Shown here piece by piece: positions 54,091 to 63,994 of a DNA stretch of 64,000 nt. The stretch lies in assembly GCF_012295575.1 (NCBI RefSeq), contig NZ_CP051180.1:620001-684000 (forward strand), written 5' to 3'. Position 1 is the first letter of the stretch. Each line of letters begins with the position of its first letter. Both the position numbers and the translations under genes were made by a program. A model generated the notes under the pieces. It searched no databases and had not been told where the DNA came from. It worked only from the letters and a program-made list of their open reading frames with translations. The stretch is from Ferrimonas lipolytica (GTDB lineage: Bacteria > Pseudomonadota > Gammaproteobacteria > Enterobacterales > Shewanellaceae).

Positions 54091-55087
54091 TGGTTGTGGC
54101 CGTACCTGTATCTTGCTGAGGTAGTTCGGCTAACTGCGGCTGCTCCATTCGACGAATCTGCATCACCATCCCCATCTCTGGGTGATCAAAATAGTGGATC
54201 TCTCGGCTGCGAACACGGCGAGCTTGGTTCATGCCGATGGTGGCTAGATAAGGCTCCATCTCGATCGCATCTGTTGCCAGCGGTTGATCATCAATAGCAA
54301 AAATCTGTACCCCTTGGTTAGTTTCCCCCAAGTTTTGTACTACCGGTTCAGGCTCCACTGGCGCGAGTGGGCGCTCACTTGGTTTTCTCAACCCAAGCTG
54401 GGTTTGAATGAACAGGAATTGATTGAGGTAGATCTTTACCGTGCCATCAAGTTGCCAGATAGGCATATCGTTGTTGCTTTCCAGTGGCGCTAGCCAACTG
54501 AAGTTTGACAGCGGCTCGGCCTCTTCAACAACGACACTGCCGTTGTTTTGGTACTGCTCTTGATAGTTTTTACCACCATAGATCCGGAAGGACTTAGCGC
54601 TGCGCTTACCGTAAACCGGCATCTGCCAGCCACTGTGTAGTAAGATCTTACTACCACTGCGACGCAGCTGTGTCGCTTGGTCGACAAATTGCAGCATATC
54701 TTCAGTCAGCAAATAAGGCGCCTGAGTTGCCGGGTTGCCAAGATGCTCTGCGGCCACCAACGCGGCCAACGAATCCGGAGCTGCTGGTTGCTTTAACTCC
54801 TGCTCCCGCAGTTCACAGCCAAGTGGATCCAGTTGCCACTGTTGGCTGTCACAGCCGTTTAATGCCAACTCCAGAGCCGATAAATCGGGCGTGCGAATGG
54901 ATTGAAATAGATCAATTGCACCGTTGGTTTTGAACGGTTTTTGGTTATCTGGCCACTGTTCGCTGGTGGTTGAATCTTGGCTAAATACCAATATCTCCAC
55001 TTCGAACCAGGTTGGATCTTCGGCATAGGCAAAGCTACTGCTGAGCAGTGCGATGGCGGCTACGCTGTGGGCAAGCAATGATTTCAT
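54077..55087 (-). CDS. csiV: CsiV-like periplasmic protein
   Basis: A 336-aa protein with signal peptide 1-22 (SSSFAYA) and the family opening TWFEVEILVFSQ. CsiV in Vibrio is a periplasmic protein needed with LpoA for response to non-canonical D-amino acids in peptidoglycan control. Position next to mfd supports the call. The ATG overlaps the mfd stop (TGATG). Confidence 0.8.
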   Translation of the reverse strand: MKSLLAHSVAAIALLSSSFAYAEDPTWFEVEILVFSQDSTTSEQWPDNQKPFKTNGAIDLFQSIRTPDLSALELALNGCDSQQWQLDPLGCELREQELKQPAAPDSLAALVAAEHLGNPATQAPYLLTEDMLQFVDQATQLRRSGSKILLHSGWQMPVYGKRSAKSFRIYGGKNYQEQYQNNGSVVVEEAEPLSNFSWLAPLESNNDMPIWQLDGTVKIYLNQFLFIQTQLGLRKPSERPLAPVEPEPVVQNLGETNQGVQIFAIDDQPLATDAIEMEPYLATIGMNQARRVRSREIHYFDHPEMGMVMQIRRMEQPQLAELPQQDTGTATTTTLR

Positions 55088-58000
55088 CAGTTAAGATCCG
55101 CAGATACTAAGTTGAGCCAGTGGTCGATGGCGTTGAAACGTTCTTCTGCGTTTTCCATCTCTTGGACAAATCGCAGCTTTGTTGGACCATCCATTTTAAG
55201 GGTAGTTGGATTCGACTGCAGCAATTTAATTAACGTGGTTGCTTCGATCGGCGTTTGTTCACTGAAATCAAAGCTGCCGGACTTGGCATTGGCTTCAATG
55301 CGGCGGATGCCTAGGGCGCTGGCGCGCAGCTTCATCTTAGCGGTATTGAGTAGGTTTTCGGTTGCAGTAGGCAGACGGCCAAAGCGGTCGACCAACTCTA
55401 CCTTTGCCATGATGATCTCATTTTCGGTTTTACACGATGCAATCTGTTTGTAGATCGCTAGACGCGTGTTGACGTGAGGGATGTAATCGTCAGGCAGTAA
55501 GGCCGGTAGGCGAAGCTCGAGTTCGGTTTGGTCGGCCAAAATCGAGTCCAGTGACGGTTGCTGGCCGGCTTTTAGTGCCTCGACAGTTTGCTCGAGCATA
55601 TCCATATACATGCTAAAACCGATCTTGGCGATGTGGCCACTTTGTTCGTCACCCAGCAATTCACCGGCACCACGGATCTCCAGATCCTGGGTTGCCAGCA
55701 TAAACCCGGCCCCTAAGTCTTCCAGTTGCTCAATCGCTTCCAATCGTTTCTGCGCATCTTTACTAAGCCGTTTTGACGGTGTCAGCAAGTAGGCATAGGC
55801 CTGGTGATGAGAGCGTCCTACCCTGCCTCGGAGTTGGTGTAACTGCGCTAGACCGAACTTATCGGCACGCTCGATGAGGATGGTGTTGGCAGTGGGGATG
55901 TCGATGCCGGTTTCGATGATGGTGGTACACACCAGTAGGTTGAAGCGACCGTGGTGGAATTCGCTCATCATCTGCTCAAGTTGACGTTCACGCATCTGCC
56001 CATGGGCAACGCCGATACGAGCTTCTGGCACTAATGCGGCAAGGTCTTTGGCGCACTCTTCAATGGTTTCGACGCTGTTATGAAGGTAATAGACTTGGCC
56101 ACCACGGAGGATCTCCCGTAGCAGTGCTTCGCGGATCAACTCTGGCTCATACGGGCGGACAAATGTCTTAACCGATAATCGACGTTTCGGTGGGGTGGCG
56201 ATTATCGACAGATCTCGCATGCCCGACATCGCCATATTGAGAGTTCGCGGGATCGGGGTGGCGGTAAGAGTGAGGATATCAACCTCGGCTCGCAGCGCCT
56301 TAATTTGATCTTTTTGGCGTACCCCAAAGCGGTGCTCTTCATCGACAATCAGCAGCCCTAAATCTGGGAATTTGATGTCGCTTTGCAACAACTTATGGGT
56401 GCCAATGATGATATCAATCTTACCGTCGGCGAGGTTCTGCATCGCTTTCTTTTGTTCTGAGGCAGTTTTGAAACGCGACATCACCTCAATCTGTACTGGC
56501 CAGTCGGCAAAGCGATCGCGAAAGTTGTCGTAGTGCTGTTGCGCAAGCAATGTAGTGGGTACTAACACCGCTACCTGTTTGCCACCGTGTACGGCAACAA
56601 AAGCGGCGCGCATTGCGACTTCGGTTTTTCCGAAACCAACGTCACCACAAACCAGTCGGTCCATCGCTTGGCCTTGGCGCATATCACTGATAACGGCATC
56701 AATGGCGTTGGCTTGATCTTCGGTTTCTTCAAATGGGAAACCGGAGCTGAACCGCAGGTATTCGCCATTATCCAGTTTAAAGGCGAAGCCTTTTTTGGCT
56801 TCCCGTTGGGCATAGATTTCCAGCAACTCGGCCGCGACATCACGAACCTTCTCGGCGGCTTTGCGACGGTTTTTCTCCCACGCTTCGCTGCCCAATTTGT
56901 TGAGTGGCGCGCTGTCATCATCGGCACCGCTGTAGCGGCTGATCAGATGCAACGCATTAACCGGAACGTAGAGCTTACTGCCGGTGGCGTATTCCAGCAT
57001 TAGGAATTCAGCGCTCATGCCGCCAGCGTCAAGTAATTCGAGCCCTAGGTAGCGGCCGACACCGTGCTTTAGGTGCACCACTGGTTGACCAATCTTTAGT
57101 TCGGCTAGGTTTTTAACCAGAGTATCGGAGCTGACGCCCCGAGATTTCCGGCCACTGCGCTGACGGACGCGGTTGCCAAACAGCTGCGCTTCACAGATCA
57201 ACGCCAGTTTTTCTTGGTTGAGCAGCACCGAGTTTTCTAGTGGGCTGACGATAACACCTACGGCTTCATCAGCGCTGACAAACTGCTGCCAATGGTCAAA
57301 ACGAGTCGGCTTGATGCCAGTACTGCGGAGCAACTCAAACAGTGCTTCTCGTCGCCCCTCCGACTCCACTGAGAAGAGGGTGCGTTGCCAGCCTTGCTGC
57401 TGTTCTAACAAGCTTGTAAGTGGCTGTTTAAGCTGGTGGTTTGCCTCAATTCCAGTTAATGGCTGACATTGAGCTTGCTTCTCTTTGGCGATTTCACTGG
57501 TGCCGGCTTGCAGCTGAATTCGACCATGAGGTTTCATTGCAGCAAATAGCTCTTCGCTGCGCAGAAATAGTTCCTCTGGTGCCAATAACGGTCGTAGTGG
57601 ATCAACCCGTTGGTTGTCGAAGCGATTGTGGGCGTCTTTTAGGTAGCGCTCACAAGCGTGTTGAATGTCGCCAACACTCAGCAGTTGTACCTGCTCTGGC
57701 AAGAAATCAAAGGCGGTAGAAGTGTTGGCAAAGAACAGCGGCAGATAACACTCAACCCCAGCAGGAAGAATGCCTTTGCTGATCTGTTGATACACCGACT
57801 CCGGTTCGTTGCTTATGCGCTCAAAGCGTTGTCGGTATTGGGTGCGAAAGGTATCTATTCCGGCTTGATTGGTTGGGAACTCCCGAGCAGGTAACAACGA
57901 TATTGCTTCGATGGTACCTGCAGAACGTTGGCTGTCGATATCAAATGGGCGAATGGACTCGAGTTCGTCATCAAACAGGTCTAAGCGCAATGGTTGTTCG

Positions 58001-58539
58001 GCCCCCATCGGGAATAGGTCGATGATGGAGCCACGGACGGTAAATTCGCCATGCTCGTAAACCTGCTCAACGGTATGGTAGCCCGCCCGCGCCAGCTGAG
58101 AACGCAAGGCGTTGATGTCGATGGTCTGTCCCTGTTTGAACGACAGCACGTTACCGGCCACAAAATCCGTTGGGCATAAGCGGTTAAGGGCCGTTGATAC
58201 CGGTAAAATCACCAAACCGCTACGCATGCTTGGCAGCGCATTCAACGCTTCAAGACGTTGTGAAATGATATCTTGGTGGGGCGAAAAGCTATCGTAGGGC
58301 AGGGTTTCGCGATCAGGGAATAGCAATACCGGGTAGTCGCCGTGGCTTAAATAGTTAAGCTCTTGCTCCAGCTGCAGCGCCGTGGGGGTGTCTTCAGTGA
58401 TCAACAGGGTAAGTTGGTCGCTGTTTTGGCGGATCAGCTGATCAGCACTTAAACTCAGTGCCGAGCCAGTTAACCCAGTTAATTTTAGTTTGCTGCCTGC
58501 ACCGGCTTGTGGCGGTTGCAGTGGAGAAAAGCGACTCAT
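55087..58539 (-). CDS. mfd: Transcription-repair coupling factor
   Basis: 1150 aa (E. coli 1148). It frees stalled RNA polymerase from lesions and recruits UvrA. UvrB-like N-terminal domain (about 1-340), RNA-polymerase-interaction domain (about 475-545, GQPVVHLKHGVGRYLGL), RecG-like helicase with Walker A GDVGFGKTEVAMRAA and DEEH box, then the TRG motif region and a C-terminal UvrA-binding domain (about 1000-1110). All helicase motifs look intact. A GGTAGC/GCTACC hairpin lies upstream at 58554-58571. Confidence 0.97.
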   Translation of the reverse strand: MSRFSPLQPPQAGAGSKLKLTGLTGSALSLSADQLIRQNSDQLTLLITEDTPTALQLEQELNYLSHGDYPVLLFPDRETLPYDSFSPHQDIISQRLEALNALPSMRSGLVILPVSTALNRLCPTDFVAGNVLSFKQGQTIDINALRSQLARAGYHTVEQVYEHGEFTVRGSIIDLFPMGAEQPLRLDLFDDELESIRPFDIDSQRSAGTIEAISLLPAREFPTNQAGIDTFRTQYRQRFERISNEPESVYQQISKGILPAGVECYLPLFFANTSTAFDFLPEQVQLLSVGDIQHACERYLKDAHNRFDNQRVDPLRPLLAPEELFLRSEELFAAMKPHGRIQLQAGTSEIAKEKQAQCQPLTGIEANHQLKQPLTSLLEQQQGWQRTLFSVESEGRREALFELLRSTGIKPTRFDHWQQFVSADEAVGVIVSPLENSVLLNQEKLALICEAQLFGNRVRQRSGRKSRGVSSDTLVKNLAELKIGQPVVHLKHGVGRYLGLELLDAGGMSAEFLMLEYATGSKLYVPVNALHLISRYSGADDDSAPLNKLGSEAWEKNRRKAAEKVRDVAAELLEIYAQREAKKGFAFKLDNGEYLRFSSGFPFEETEDQANAIDAVISDMRQGQAMDRLVCGDVGFGKTEVAMRAAFVAVHGGKQVAVLVPTTLLAQQHYDNFRDRFADWPVQIEVMSRFKTASEQKKAMQNLADGKIDIIIGTHKLLQSDIKFPDLGLLIVDEEHRFGVRQKDQIKALRAEVDILTLTATPIPRTLNMAMSGMRDLSIIATPPKRRLSVKTFVRPYEPELIREALLREILRGGQVYYLHNSVETIEECAKDLAALVPEARIGVAHGQMRERQLEQMMSEFHHGRFNLLVCTTIIETGIDIPTANTILIERADKFGLAQLHQLRGRVGRSHHQAYAYLLTPSKRLSKDAQKRLEAIEQLEDLGAGFMLATQDLEIRGAGELLGDEQSGHIAKIGFSMYMDMLEQTVEALKAGQQPSLDSILADQTELELRLPALLPDDYIPHVNTRLAIYKQIASCKTENEIIMAKVELVDRFGRLPTATENLLNTAKMKLRASALGIRRIEANAKSGSFDFSEQTPIEATTLIKLLQSNPTTLKMDGPTKLRFVQEMENAEERFNAIDHWLNLVSADLN

Positions 58540-58611
58540 ACGAAATTCCGTGTAGGTAGCGTTGCTGCTACCGGGCTAAAAATAGTCAATGGCTGGCAAC
58601 GTTAACCGAAG

Positions 58612-59184
58612 TTAGTTACCCCGTTGTTTGTCTGCACGCGCCCGCAGTTGTCGTTGTTGTACTTGTAAGCTGGCGCGTACCAGCTGTTCTTGTGCAGCTT
58701 CAACAATGCTGCTGAACTGGATGTCGGCAACGACGCCAGCGTCACTGTCGCTGCAGTTCATCACTTCGCCATGGGCGAATACCGCTAGGTTGTCATCGTC
58801 GATAAAGATCCGCATTGATACCGCACTGCCTTGCACCAATGTCGTTGGTGCTAACACCGACACGCCAGAGCCGCCAAAGCGTTGCCCTTGGCAGCGAAAG
58901 TCGGCACTAGGATCTTGGGCAAGTTGTTGTTGCAGTACCAAATCAATCTTTGTTGCTTGTAGTTTAAGGTATTGCGCTAAGCCTTTGGCGTGCTTTTCCA
59001 TATTTTGCAATAACGGTAAACATTCACGCTCTAAATCGGTAACCTGAGACATTAATCGGAAGGCGGTTGGCATCTGCGTGATAAGTTGTTGTTCGTCCAA
59101 CCAAAGCTGATCTGGGTTGATTTGATCAATCAGAACTGTGAACGAACTGGCGACGCTGAAGAAGGATTCATCGGATGCTGACAT
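58612..59184 (-). CDS. PilZ-like domain protein adjacent to mfd
   Basis: A 190-aa soluble protein. The C-terminal half (about 90-180) has the spacing of a PilZ fold: FRCQGQRFGGSGVSVLAP in place of D/NxSxxG, then SVSMRIFIDDD and GEVMNCSDSDAG, but no RxxxR motif, so c-di-GMP binding is doubtful. The N-terminal half is helical. Position between mfd and lolC corresponds, as I recall, to the V. cholerae PlzB locus. It is divergent from lolC. Confidence 0.6.
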   Translation of the reverse strand: MSASDESFFSVASSFTVLIDQINPDQLWLDEQQLITQMPTAFRLMSQVTDLERECLPLLQNMEKHAKGLAQYLKLQATKIDLVLQQQLAQDPSADFRCQGQRFGGSGVSVLAPTTLVQGSAVSMRIFIDDDNLAVFAHGEVMNCSDSDAGVVADIQFSSIVEAAQEQLVRASLQVQQRQLRARADKQRGN

Positions 59185-59256
59185 TGCCAGTCCTTGTTAG
59201 TTACATGGTTTTGCCATTATTATCTGCGAACTTATGGATTTAGCCAACCTAACCCT

Positions 59257-60450
59257 ATGATTTCTCCTGCTCCCTTGATGATCGGGTTGCGCTATTGGCG
59301 TGCTCGCAAAGACACGCGTTTCGTTTCGTTTATTACTTTGTTCTCCGTATTGGGGATCACTATTGGTGTTGCTGCGTTGATTATGGTTAGTTCTGTAATG
59401 AACGGCCTCGAAGATCGGCTAAAAGGTCAAATTTTAGGTTCAGTGCCGCAGATAACCTTAACTGCTGCGAAGGGCGACACAATTCCAACCGTGTCAACCT
59501 TTGACGGGGTAAAAGCGCAGGTACCTATGCTGGCGAGCGAAGCGTTGCTCAGTCAGGGCGGGCAGATGTCTGGCGCGCAGGTCATTGGTATTAGCCCTGA
59601 ATTGGAACAACCCGTGTCGCCGGTTGCTGCTGCAATGGTTCATGGCCAGTTCAACAATCTGGTGAGTGGCCAATATCAAGTCTTACTGGGCTCAGGCTTA
59701 GCCCGTAAATTAAATGTATGGAGCGGCGATACCATACGCATTATGACTTCAGGTGGGGCACGATACACGCCGATGGGGCGAGTGCCGGGCCAGCGTTTAT
59801 TTACCGTTAGCGGCATCTTCGAGCTTGGCGCTGAAGTGGATCAGGCGATGGCGCTTATCCACATCGATGATGCCAAACGGTTATTGCGTCAATCTCACCA
59901 AAGCCGTCTTTACCTTGATGATGCTTTCACGGCACCGGAGCTCAGCACTCAGTTGCAGCAGCAATACCCGCAGTTAACGGTGCAAGACTGGCGGCAACAG
60001 TATGGCCAGTTGTTTGCGGCGGTGAAGATGGAAAAAAGGATGATGTCGCTGTTATTGGGGCTGATTATTGCGGTGGCCGCATTCAATATTGTTTCCGCCT
60101 TGGTAATGATGGTGACTGACAAAACCGCCGATATGGCGATATTGAAAACCCAAGGGTTTAGCCGCCATCACATCATGCAGGTGTTTACCGTACAGGGCAT
60201 GAGCAGTGCTTTATTAGGTACCGTTATTGGTGCAGTGATTGGGTTATTCCTTACTTGGCAAATGCAGCCATTACTCAGCATGCTGGGAATTTGGCTGCTC
60301 CCACCGGGGCAGCCGTTGCCAGTACTTATTGATTATCAACAAGTTATATTGGTGGTGCTTGGGGCACTACTACTTAGCTATTTAGCAACTATATACCCCG
60401 CGTGGCGGGCGTCTCACGTCAATCCAGCGGAGGTTTTACGTCATGAGTGA
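59257..60450 (+). CDS. lolC: Lipoprotein-releasing ABC permease LolC
   Basis: 397 aa from ATG 59257 (the frame is open to 59194 but [18 protein letters not shown] matches the family start). Four membrane helices: one N-terminal (about 28-50) and three C-terminal (about 270-385) around a large periplasmic domain. Releases mature lipoproteins from the inner membrane to LolA. Ends overlapping lolD by 8 bp. Functionally linked to lnt in the same window, which finishes the lipoproteins it exports. Confidence 0.93.
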   Translation: MISPAPLMIGLRYWRARKDTRFVSFITLFSVLGITIGVAALIMVSSVMNGLEDRLKGQILGSVPQITLTAAKGDTIPTVSTFDGVKAQVPMLASEALLSQGGQMSGAQVIGISPELEQPVSPVAAAMVHGQFNNLVSGQYQVLLGSGLARKLNVWSGDTIRIMTSGGARYTPMGRVPGQRLFTVSGIFELGAEVDQAMALIHIDDAKRLLRQSHQSRLYLDDAFTAPELSTQLQQQYPQLTVQDWRQQYGQLFAAVKMEKRMMSLLLGLIIAVAAFNIVSALVMMVTDKTADMAILKTQGFSRHHIMQVFTVQGMSSALLGTVIGAVIGLFLTWQMQPLLSMLGIWLLPPGQPLPVLIDYQQVILVVLGALLLSYLATIYPAWRASHVNPAEVLRHE

Positions 60451-61129
60451 TCCAATTTTACAGTGCCAGCATTTGGGCAAGGTATACCAAGAGGGTAAGC
60501 AGCAAACCCGAGTGCTTACTGATTTGTCACTGTCGATAAATGCTGGTGAGTTGGTGGCAATTGTTGGTAGCAGTGGCTCCGGTAAAAGTACCTTGCTGCA
60601 TCTGCTTGGCACACTTGATACCCCCAGCGAAGGCCATATTCAGTTTGCTGGGCGAGATATCGCTAAGTTATCGGAGCGCGAACGCAACACCCTGCGTAAT
60701 CAGCAGCTTGGTTTTATCTACCAGTTCCACCACTTATTGCCTGAGTTTACTGCACTTGAAAATGTGGCGATGCCGATGCGGATCGCTGGCATAGCCTCCA
60801 ATGAGGCAAACCAACAGGCAGAGCGGTTGCTAGGTCGGGTTGGTTTAGCAGAGCGAGTGAGTCATCGCCCAAGTGAGCTGTCCGGTGGCGAGCGCCAACG
60901 GGTGGCCATTGCTCGTGCTTTGGTTAATCAACCAGCCTTGGTTCTGGCTGATGAGCCTACCGGTAATCTGGATGAAACCAGCGCAGAATCGGTATATGAG
61001 TTGCTACGTGAGTTAGCGCGGGAGCAGGGGACCGCCTTTGTAGTGGTTACTCACGATCGTGCTTTAGCGGCCAAATTGGATCGACAGCTAGAGATGCGTG
61101 CGGGCCATTTGGAGACTGCTCATGGCTAA
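60443..61129 (+). CDS. lolD: Lipoprotein-releasing ABC ATPase LolD
   Basis: 228 aa: Walker [31 protein letters not shown] (the LolD-specific QFHHLL motif), signature [15 protein letters not shown], Walker [13 protein letters not shown] and switch His in VVVTHD. Overlaps lolC by 8 bp and lolE by 8 bp, so the three are translationally coupled. Confidence 0.96.
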   Translation: MSDPILQCQHLGKVYQEGKQQTRVLTDLSLSINAGELVAIVGSSGSGKSTLLHLLGTLDTPSEGHIQFAGRDIAKLSERERNTLRNQQLGFIYQFHHLLPEFTALENVAMPMRIAGIASNEANQQAERLLGRVGLAERVSHRPSELSGGERQRVAIARALVNQPALVLADEPTGNLDETSAESVYELLRELAREQGTAFVVVTHDRALAAKLDRQLEMRAGHLETAHG

Positions 61130-62351
61130 GGGGTTAGCGCTGCAAATTGGCTGGCGTTTTTTGCGCGGTCGCAATAACAATGGTTTTGTGTCGTTTATTT
61201 CGCTGTCGTCGGTTGTTGGGATAACCCTTGGGGTAACCGTGCTAATTATGGTGCTATCTGCCATGAATGGCTTTGAGCGTGAGCTAAAAGAGCGGTTACT
61301 TGCGGTTGTTCCACATGGTGAGTTTGTGGCAGCTGCTGGCACCTTGGATGACTGGCAAAAGCTGGCGGCCGAAGCGCGAGCGGAACCGGGCGTTGAGGCA
61401 GCGGCACCCGCGGTATTGATTCAAGGCTTATTGCAGCGAGGCGATGGCATGAAGCCGGTGTCGTTACGAGGGATCGATATCGAGCAAGAGGGCACAGTGT
61501 CTGCGGCGCCGCAGTTTATCGACGCTGCCGCGTGGCAAAGCTTGCAAGAGAATCAAGCTAACGTGGTGTTGGGAGCAGCGTTGGCACAACACTTAAATGT
61601 TGATGTTGGCGAGCGAGTCAGTCTGCTGATTCCAGCGCCCGATGCGCGTCAGGCTCCCCGACGACAGATTTTGACGGTTACTGGTCTTTTCAAGATGGGC
61701 GGTGAAATCGATAACAGTATCGCCTTTACCAATATCGACTTTGCCGCCAAAGTGATGGGAGTTGCTGGACCAACCAGCGTGCGCATTAAGGTCTCTAACC
61801 TGTTTGATGCGCCGGGCTTAGTTCGGACCATTGGCTTTCGCCAATCGCAATATATGATGCTTGAGGATTGGACCCGAACTCAGGGCCATCTCTACAGCGA
61901 TATTCAGCTGGTGCGAATGCTTACCTACCTTGTGTTGGTATTAGTGGTTGCAGTAGCCAGTTTTAATATTATTTGCTCACTGGTGATGGCTGTTCGTGAT
62001 AAACAAGCTGAGATCGCTATCTTAAGAACCATGGGTATGAGCCAAAGCAGTGTCCTCACCAGCTTTATGGTGCAAGGGGCGGTTACTGGCGCGGTTGGCT
62101 GTTTGCTCGGTGCCGCTATCGGTTCGCTACTGGCGTGGCGATTGTCTGAGCTGGTGGGGTGGATTGAATCGACCATGGGAATTACCATCTTATCTGGCGA
62201 CGTTTACTTTATTGATTTTCTGCCATCGCAACTGCAGTTAAGCGACGTACTGTTAGTTACAGTGTTGGCCTTCATAGTTACGTTGGTGGCGACTTGGTAT
62301 CCCGCTTGGCAAGCCAGCCGCTTGAAGCCGGTTGAGGCGTTACACCGCTAG
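61122..62351 (+). CDS. lolE: Lipoprotein-releasing ABC permease LolE
   Basis: 409 aa from ATG 61122, overlapping the end of lolD. Same layout as Lol[36 protein letters not shown] at the N-terminus holding helix 1, a periplasmic domain, three C-terminal helices and the end [14 protein letters not shown]. LolC and LolE heterodimerise with two LolD copies. Confidence 0.93.
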   Translation: MAKGLALQIGWRFLRGRNNNGFVSFISLSSVVGITLGVTVLIMVLSAMNGFERELKERLLAVVPHGEFVAAAGTLDDWQKLAAEARAEPGVEAAAPAVLIQGLLQRGDGMKPVSLRGIDIEQEGTVSAAPQFIDAAAWQSLQENQANVVLGAALAQHLNVDVGERVSLLIPAPDARQAPRRQILTVTGLFKMGGEIDNSIAFTNIDFAAKVMGVAGPTSVRIKVSNLFDAPGLVRTIGFRQSQYMMLEDWTRTQGHLYSDIQLVRMLTYLVLVLVVAVASFNIICSLVMAVRDKQAEIAILRTMGMSQSSVLTSFMVQGAVTGAVGCLLGAAIGSLLAWRLSELVGWIESTMGITILSGDVYFIDFLPSQLQLSDVLLVTVLAFIVTLVATWYPAWQASRLKPVEALHR

Positions 62352-62417
62352 CTCTAATGGGGCAAGACTGATAGGATCCGCGCAATTTTTTCGGCTCGCT
62401 TAACGAGGAGACCCCTG

Positions 62418-62699
62418 ATGGCTCGCACAGCAGCAGCGTTACACATTTTGGTAAAACATGAAGAGAAAGCCAAAGAATTGCTTACTCAGTTAGAAAAGGG
62501 CGCGAACTTTCAAACTCTCGCGAAGAAGCACTCGACCTGCCCATCGGGTAAGAAGGGCGGTAGTCTTGGTGAATTTGGTAAGGGTGATATGGTGCCAGCC
62601 TTTGATAAAGCGGTATTTACCGGCGCTATCTTGAAGCCAATTGGTCCAGTAAAAACCAAATTTGGCTTTCATATCATCAAGGTATTGTATCGCACCTAA
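62418..62699 (+). CDS. ppiC: Parvulin-type peptidyl-prolyl isomerase C
   Basis: 93 aa, the size of cytosolic E. coli PpiC. The parvulin domain is readable: [42 protein letters not shown] (substrate pocket with Cys), [10 protein letters not shown] and [18 protein letters not shown] lies before the ATG. Single gene. Confidence 0.95.
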   Translation: MARTAAALHILVKHEEKAKELLTQLEKGANFQTLAKKHSTCPSGKKGGSLGEFGKGDMVPAFDKAVFTGAILKPIGPVKTKFGFHIIKVLYRT

Positions 62700-62737
62700 C
62701 AGCCCAGCGTGTCTGTTCTAACGAACACGAGAATCGA

Positions 62738-62766
62738 AACTACGGCAGCCTTGGGTTGCCGTAGTT
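62738..62766 (+). terminator. Hairpin downstream of ppiC
   Basis: A perfect 10-bp stem AACTACGGCA / TGCCGTAGTT with a 9-nt loop, followed by GTTG rather than a T-run. Could be a weak terminator or a 3' stabilising hairpin. The rest of 62700-62979 shows nothing recognisable. Confidence 0.5.
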
Positions 62767-62979
62767 GTTGGTAGCGGCGGGGGGCTCTTCAGCTGAGTCG
62801 CTAGGGCGGGTTCTGGCCAGCTGTTGTCATTGCTGCTTACCTAACTAGATTTGAGTTAAATTGTTCATTTTTGCCTAAACCTTGCGCAATGTTGTTGCTG
62901 ATCAAGGGTTGGGAGTTATCTTGTTGGCATACTCAGCCCTGTTGTTTTCCAATGTAGTCTATCGACAGGGAGTGATGCG

Positions 62980-63141
62980 ATGAACAACCAACCTAATGCG
63001 AAAAAGAATGATGTGCCTGCGGTGTGCCCAATGGCGGCTCTGAAAGGCTGTAACCGCTGTCCTATCTATAAGGTGTGTTTACCTAAGTACGTTATTGGTG
63101 ACGAGCCTTTACCGACAAGAACGCCGAAACGGGTAGATTGA
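62980..63141 (+). CDS. 53-residue Cys-rich protein
   Basis: ATG with AGGGAG seven bases upstream; product MNNQPNAKKNDVPAV then C16-P-M-A-A-L-K-G-C24-N-R-C27-P-I-Y-K-V-C33. Four cysteines spaced C-x7-C-x2-C-x5-C could bind a metal or Fe-S cluster. No signal peptide, basic C-terminus. I do not recognise the family. Composition and ribosome site support a real gene; function unknown. Confidence 0.6.
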   Translation: MNNQPNAKKNDVPAVCPMAALKGCNRCPIYKVCLPKYVIGDEPLPTRTPKRVD

Positions 63142-63165
63142 GTTAAGCAGGGTGCTTGCAACGCA

Positions 63166-63427
63166 TAAAAAATGGCTGTGTCGTAGTTAGCTGTTGAAGT
63201 TTATCTTAAGTCTTCGGCTTCATCGATTGCGGTGCTTTTAGGGGGAGCTTCGCCCCCTTTGGAATCCCCCTTGCCTTAGGTCGCAGTCCAAAGCGCTTCG
63301 CTGGACTGCTCCAATGCGGCAGAAGATCAACGGCGGTAGTGCTTTCCCCTTGTACCAAAACTCGCCTAGCCGATGCTTTAACTGTATTAGAAAGAACAAC
63401 ACTTAATTGGTACACAGCCTAAAAAAT
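63166..63427 (-). mobile_element. MITE-like element copy F with perfect 8-bp target duplication
   Basis: Element body 63174-63419 (246 bp), minus orientation, GGCTGTGTCGTAGTTAGC to TTGGTACACAGCC, flanked by the perfect direct repeat TAAAAAAT (63166-63173 and 63420-63427). The right repeat is the A-tract of a terminator hairpin. Internal palindrome partly kept (CCTTAGGTCGCAGTCCA with an altered partner arm). Confidence 0.9.
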
Positions 63428-63455
63428 GGCAGCTCTAGTGGCTGCCATTTTTATA
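63422..63455. terminator. Bidirectional intrinsic terminator
   Basis: AAATGGCAGC / GCTGCCATTT, a perfect 10-bp stem with a 7-nt loop, flanked by A-tract on the left and T-tract on the right, so it works on both strands. It serves the DUF2062 gene on the minus strand and originally the Cys-rich gene on the plus strand. MITE copy F now separates it from the latter. Confidence 0.85.
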
Positions 63456-63466
63456 TCTTGTTGAGA

Positions 63467-63994
63467 TTAACTGTATCGCTTAGCTCGGTTTTTTTGCCGT
63501 TTGCGCCAGTTAAATAGAATGCCATATCTCCACAAGCTATTGATTATAAAGTAAGTAAATGCTGCACTGATAATGCCAAGCATCGCGCAGCCTAAAAGCA
63601 TCGGCGGGCCGACAGAGTGAATGCTTTCTGCCAGCCACTGCCAACTGAGCTCAAAGTTAAAGTCAGTCCGTTCTATTCCTAAGATGGATACGCCAAATGC
63701 GTAGGCGCTGTAGAACATAATTGGCATGGTGATTGGGTTTGAAATCCACACTGTAGCCACTGCTAAAGGCAGGTTCACCCCAAATAATATTGCGCTAAAG
63801 GCCGCTAATAACATCTGAAAGGGGATTGGCACCCAACACACTAATACGCCCAAGGCTAACGCGCCGGAGGCTGAGCGTCGGTTTAGATGCCATATGTTGG
63901 CTTGTTGCATCCATGGCCCCAGCAGCTTCAAATACTTATGCTGCCTCAACTGCTCTGGATCAGGCATGATGCGTTTAAATGTTCTTCTTGGCAT
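63467..63994 (-). CDS. DUF2062 membrane protein
   Basis: A 175-aa membrane protein with about three helices (about 45-100 and 130-160) and the DUF2062 core ALGVLVCWVPIPFQMLLAAFSAILFGVNLPLAV, then WISNPITMPIMFYSAYAFG. The N-terminus MPRRTFKRIMPDPEQLRQHKYLKLLG is the family opening. Function not established. Basic C-terminal tail (RKRQKNRAKRYS). Confidence 0.85.
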   Translation of the reverse strand: MPRRTFKRIMPDPEQLRQHKYLKLLGPWMQQANIWHLNRRSASGALALGVLVCWVPIPFQMLLAAFSAILFGVNLPLAVATVWISNPITMPIMFYSAYAFGVSILGIERTDFNFELSWQWLAESIHSVGPPMLLGCAMLGIISAAFTYFIINSLWRYGILFNWRKRQKNRAKRYS

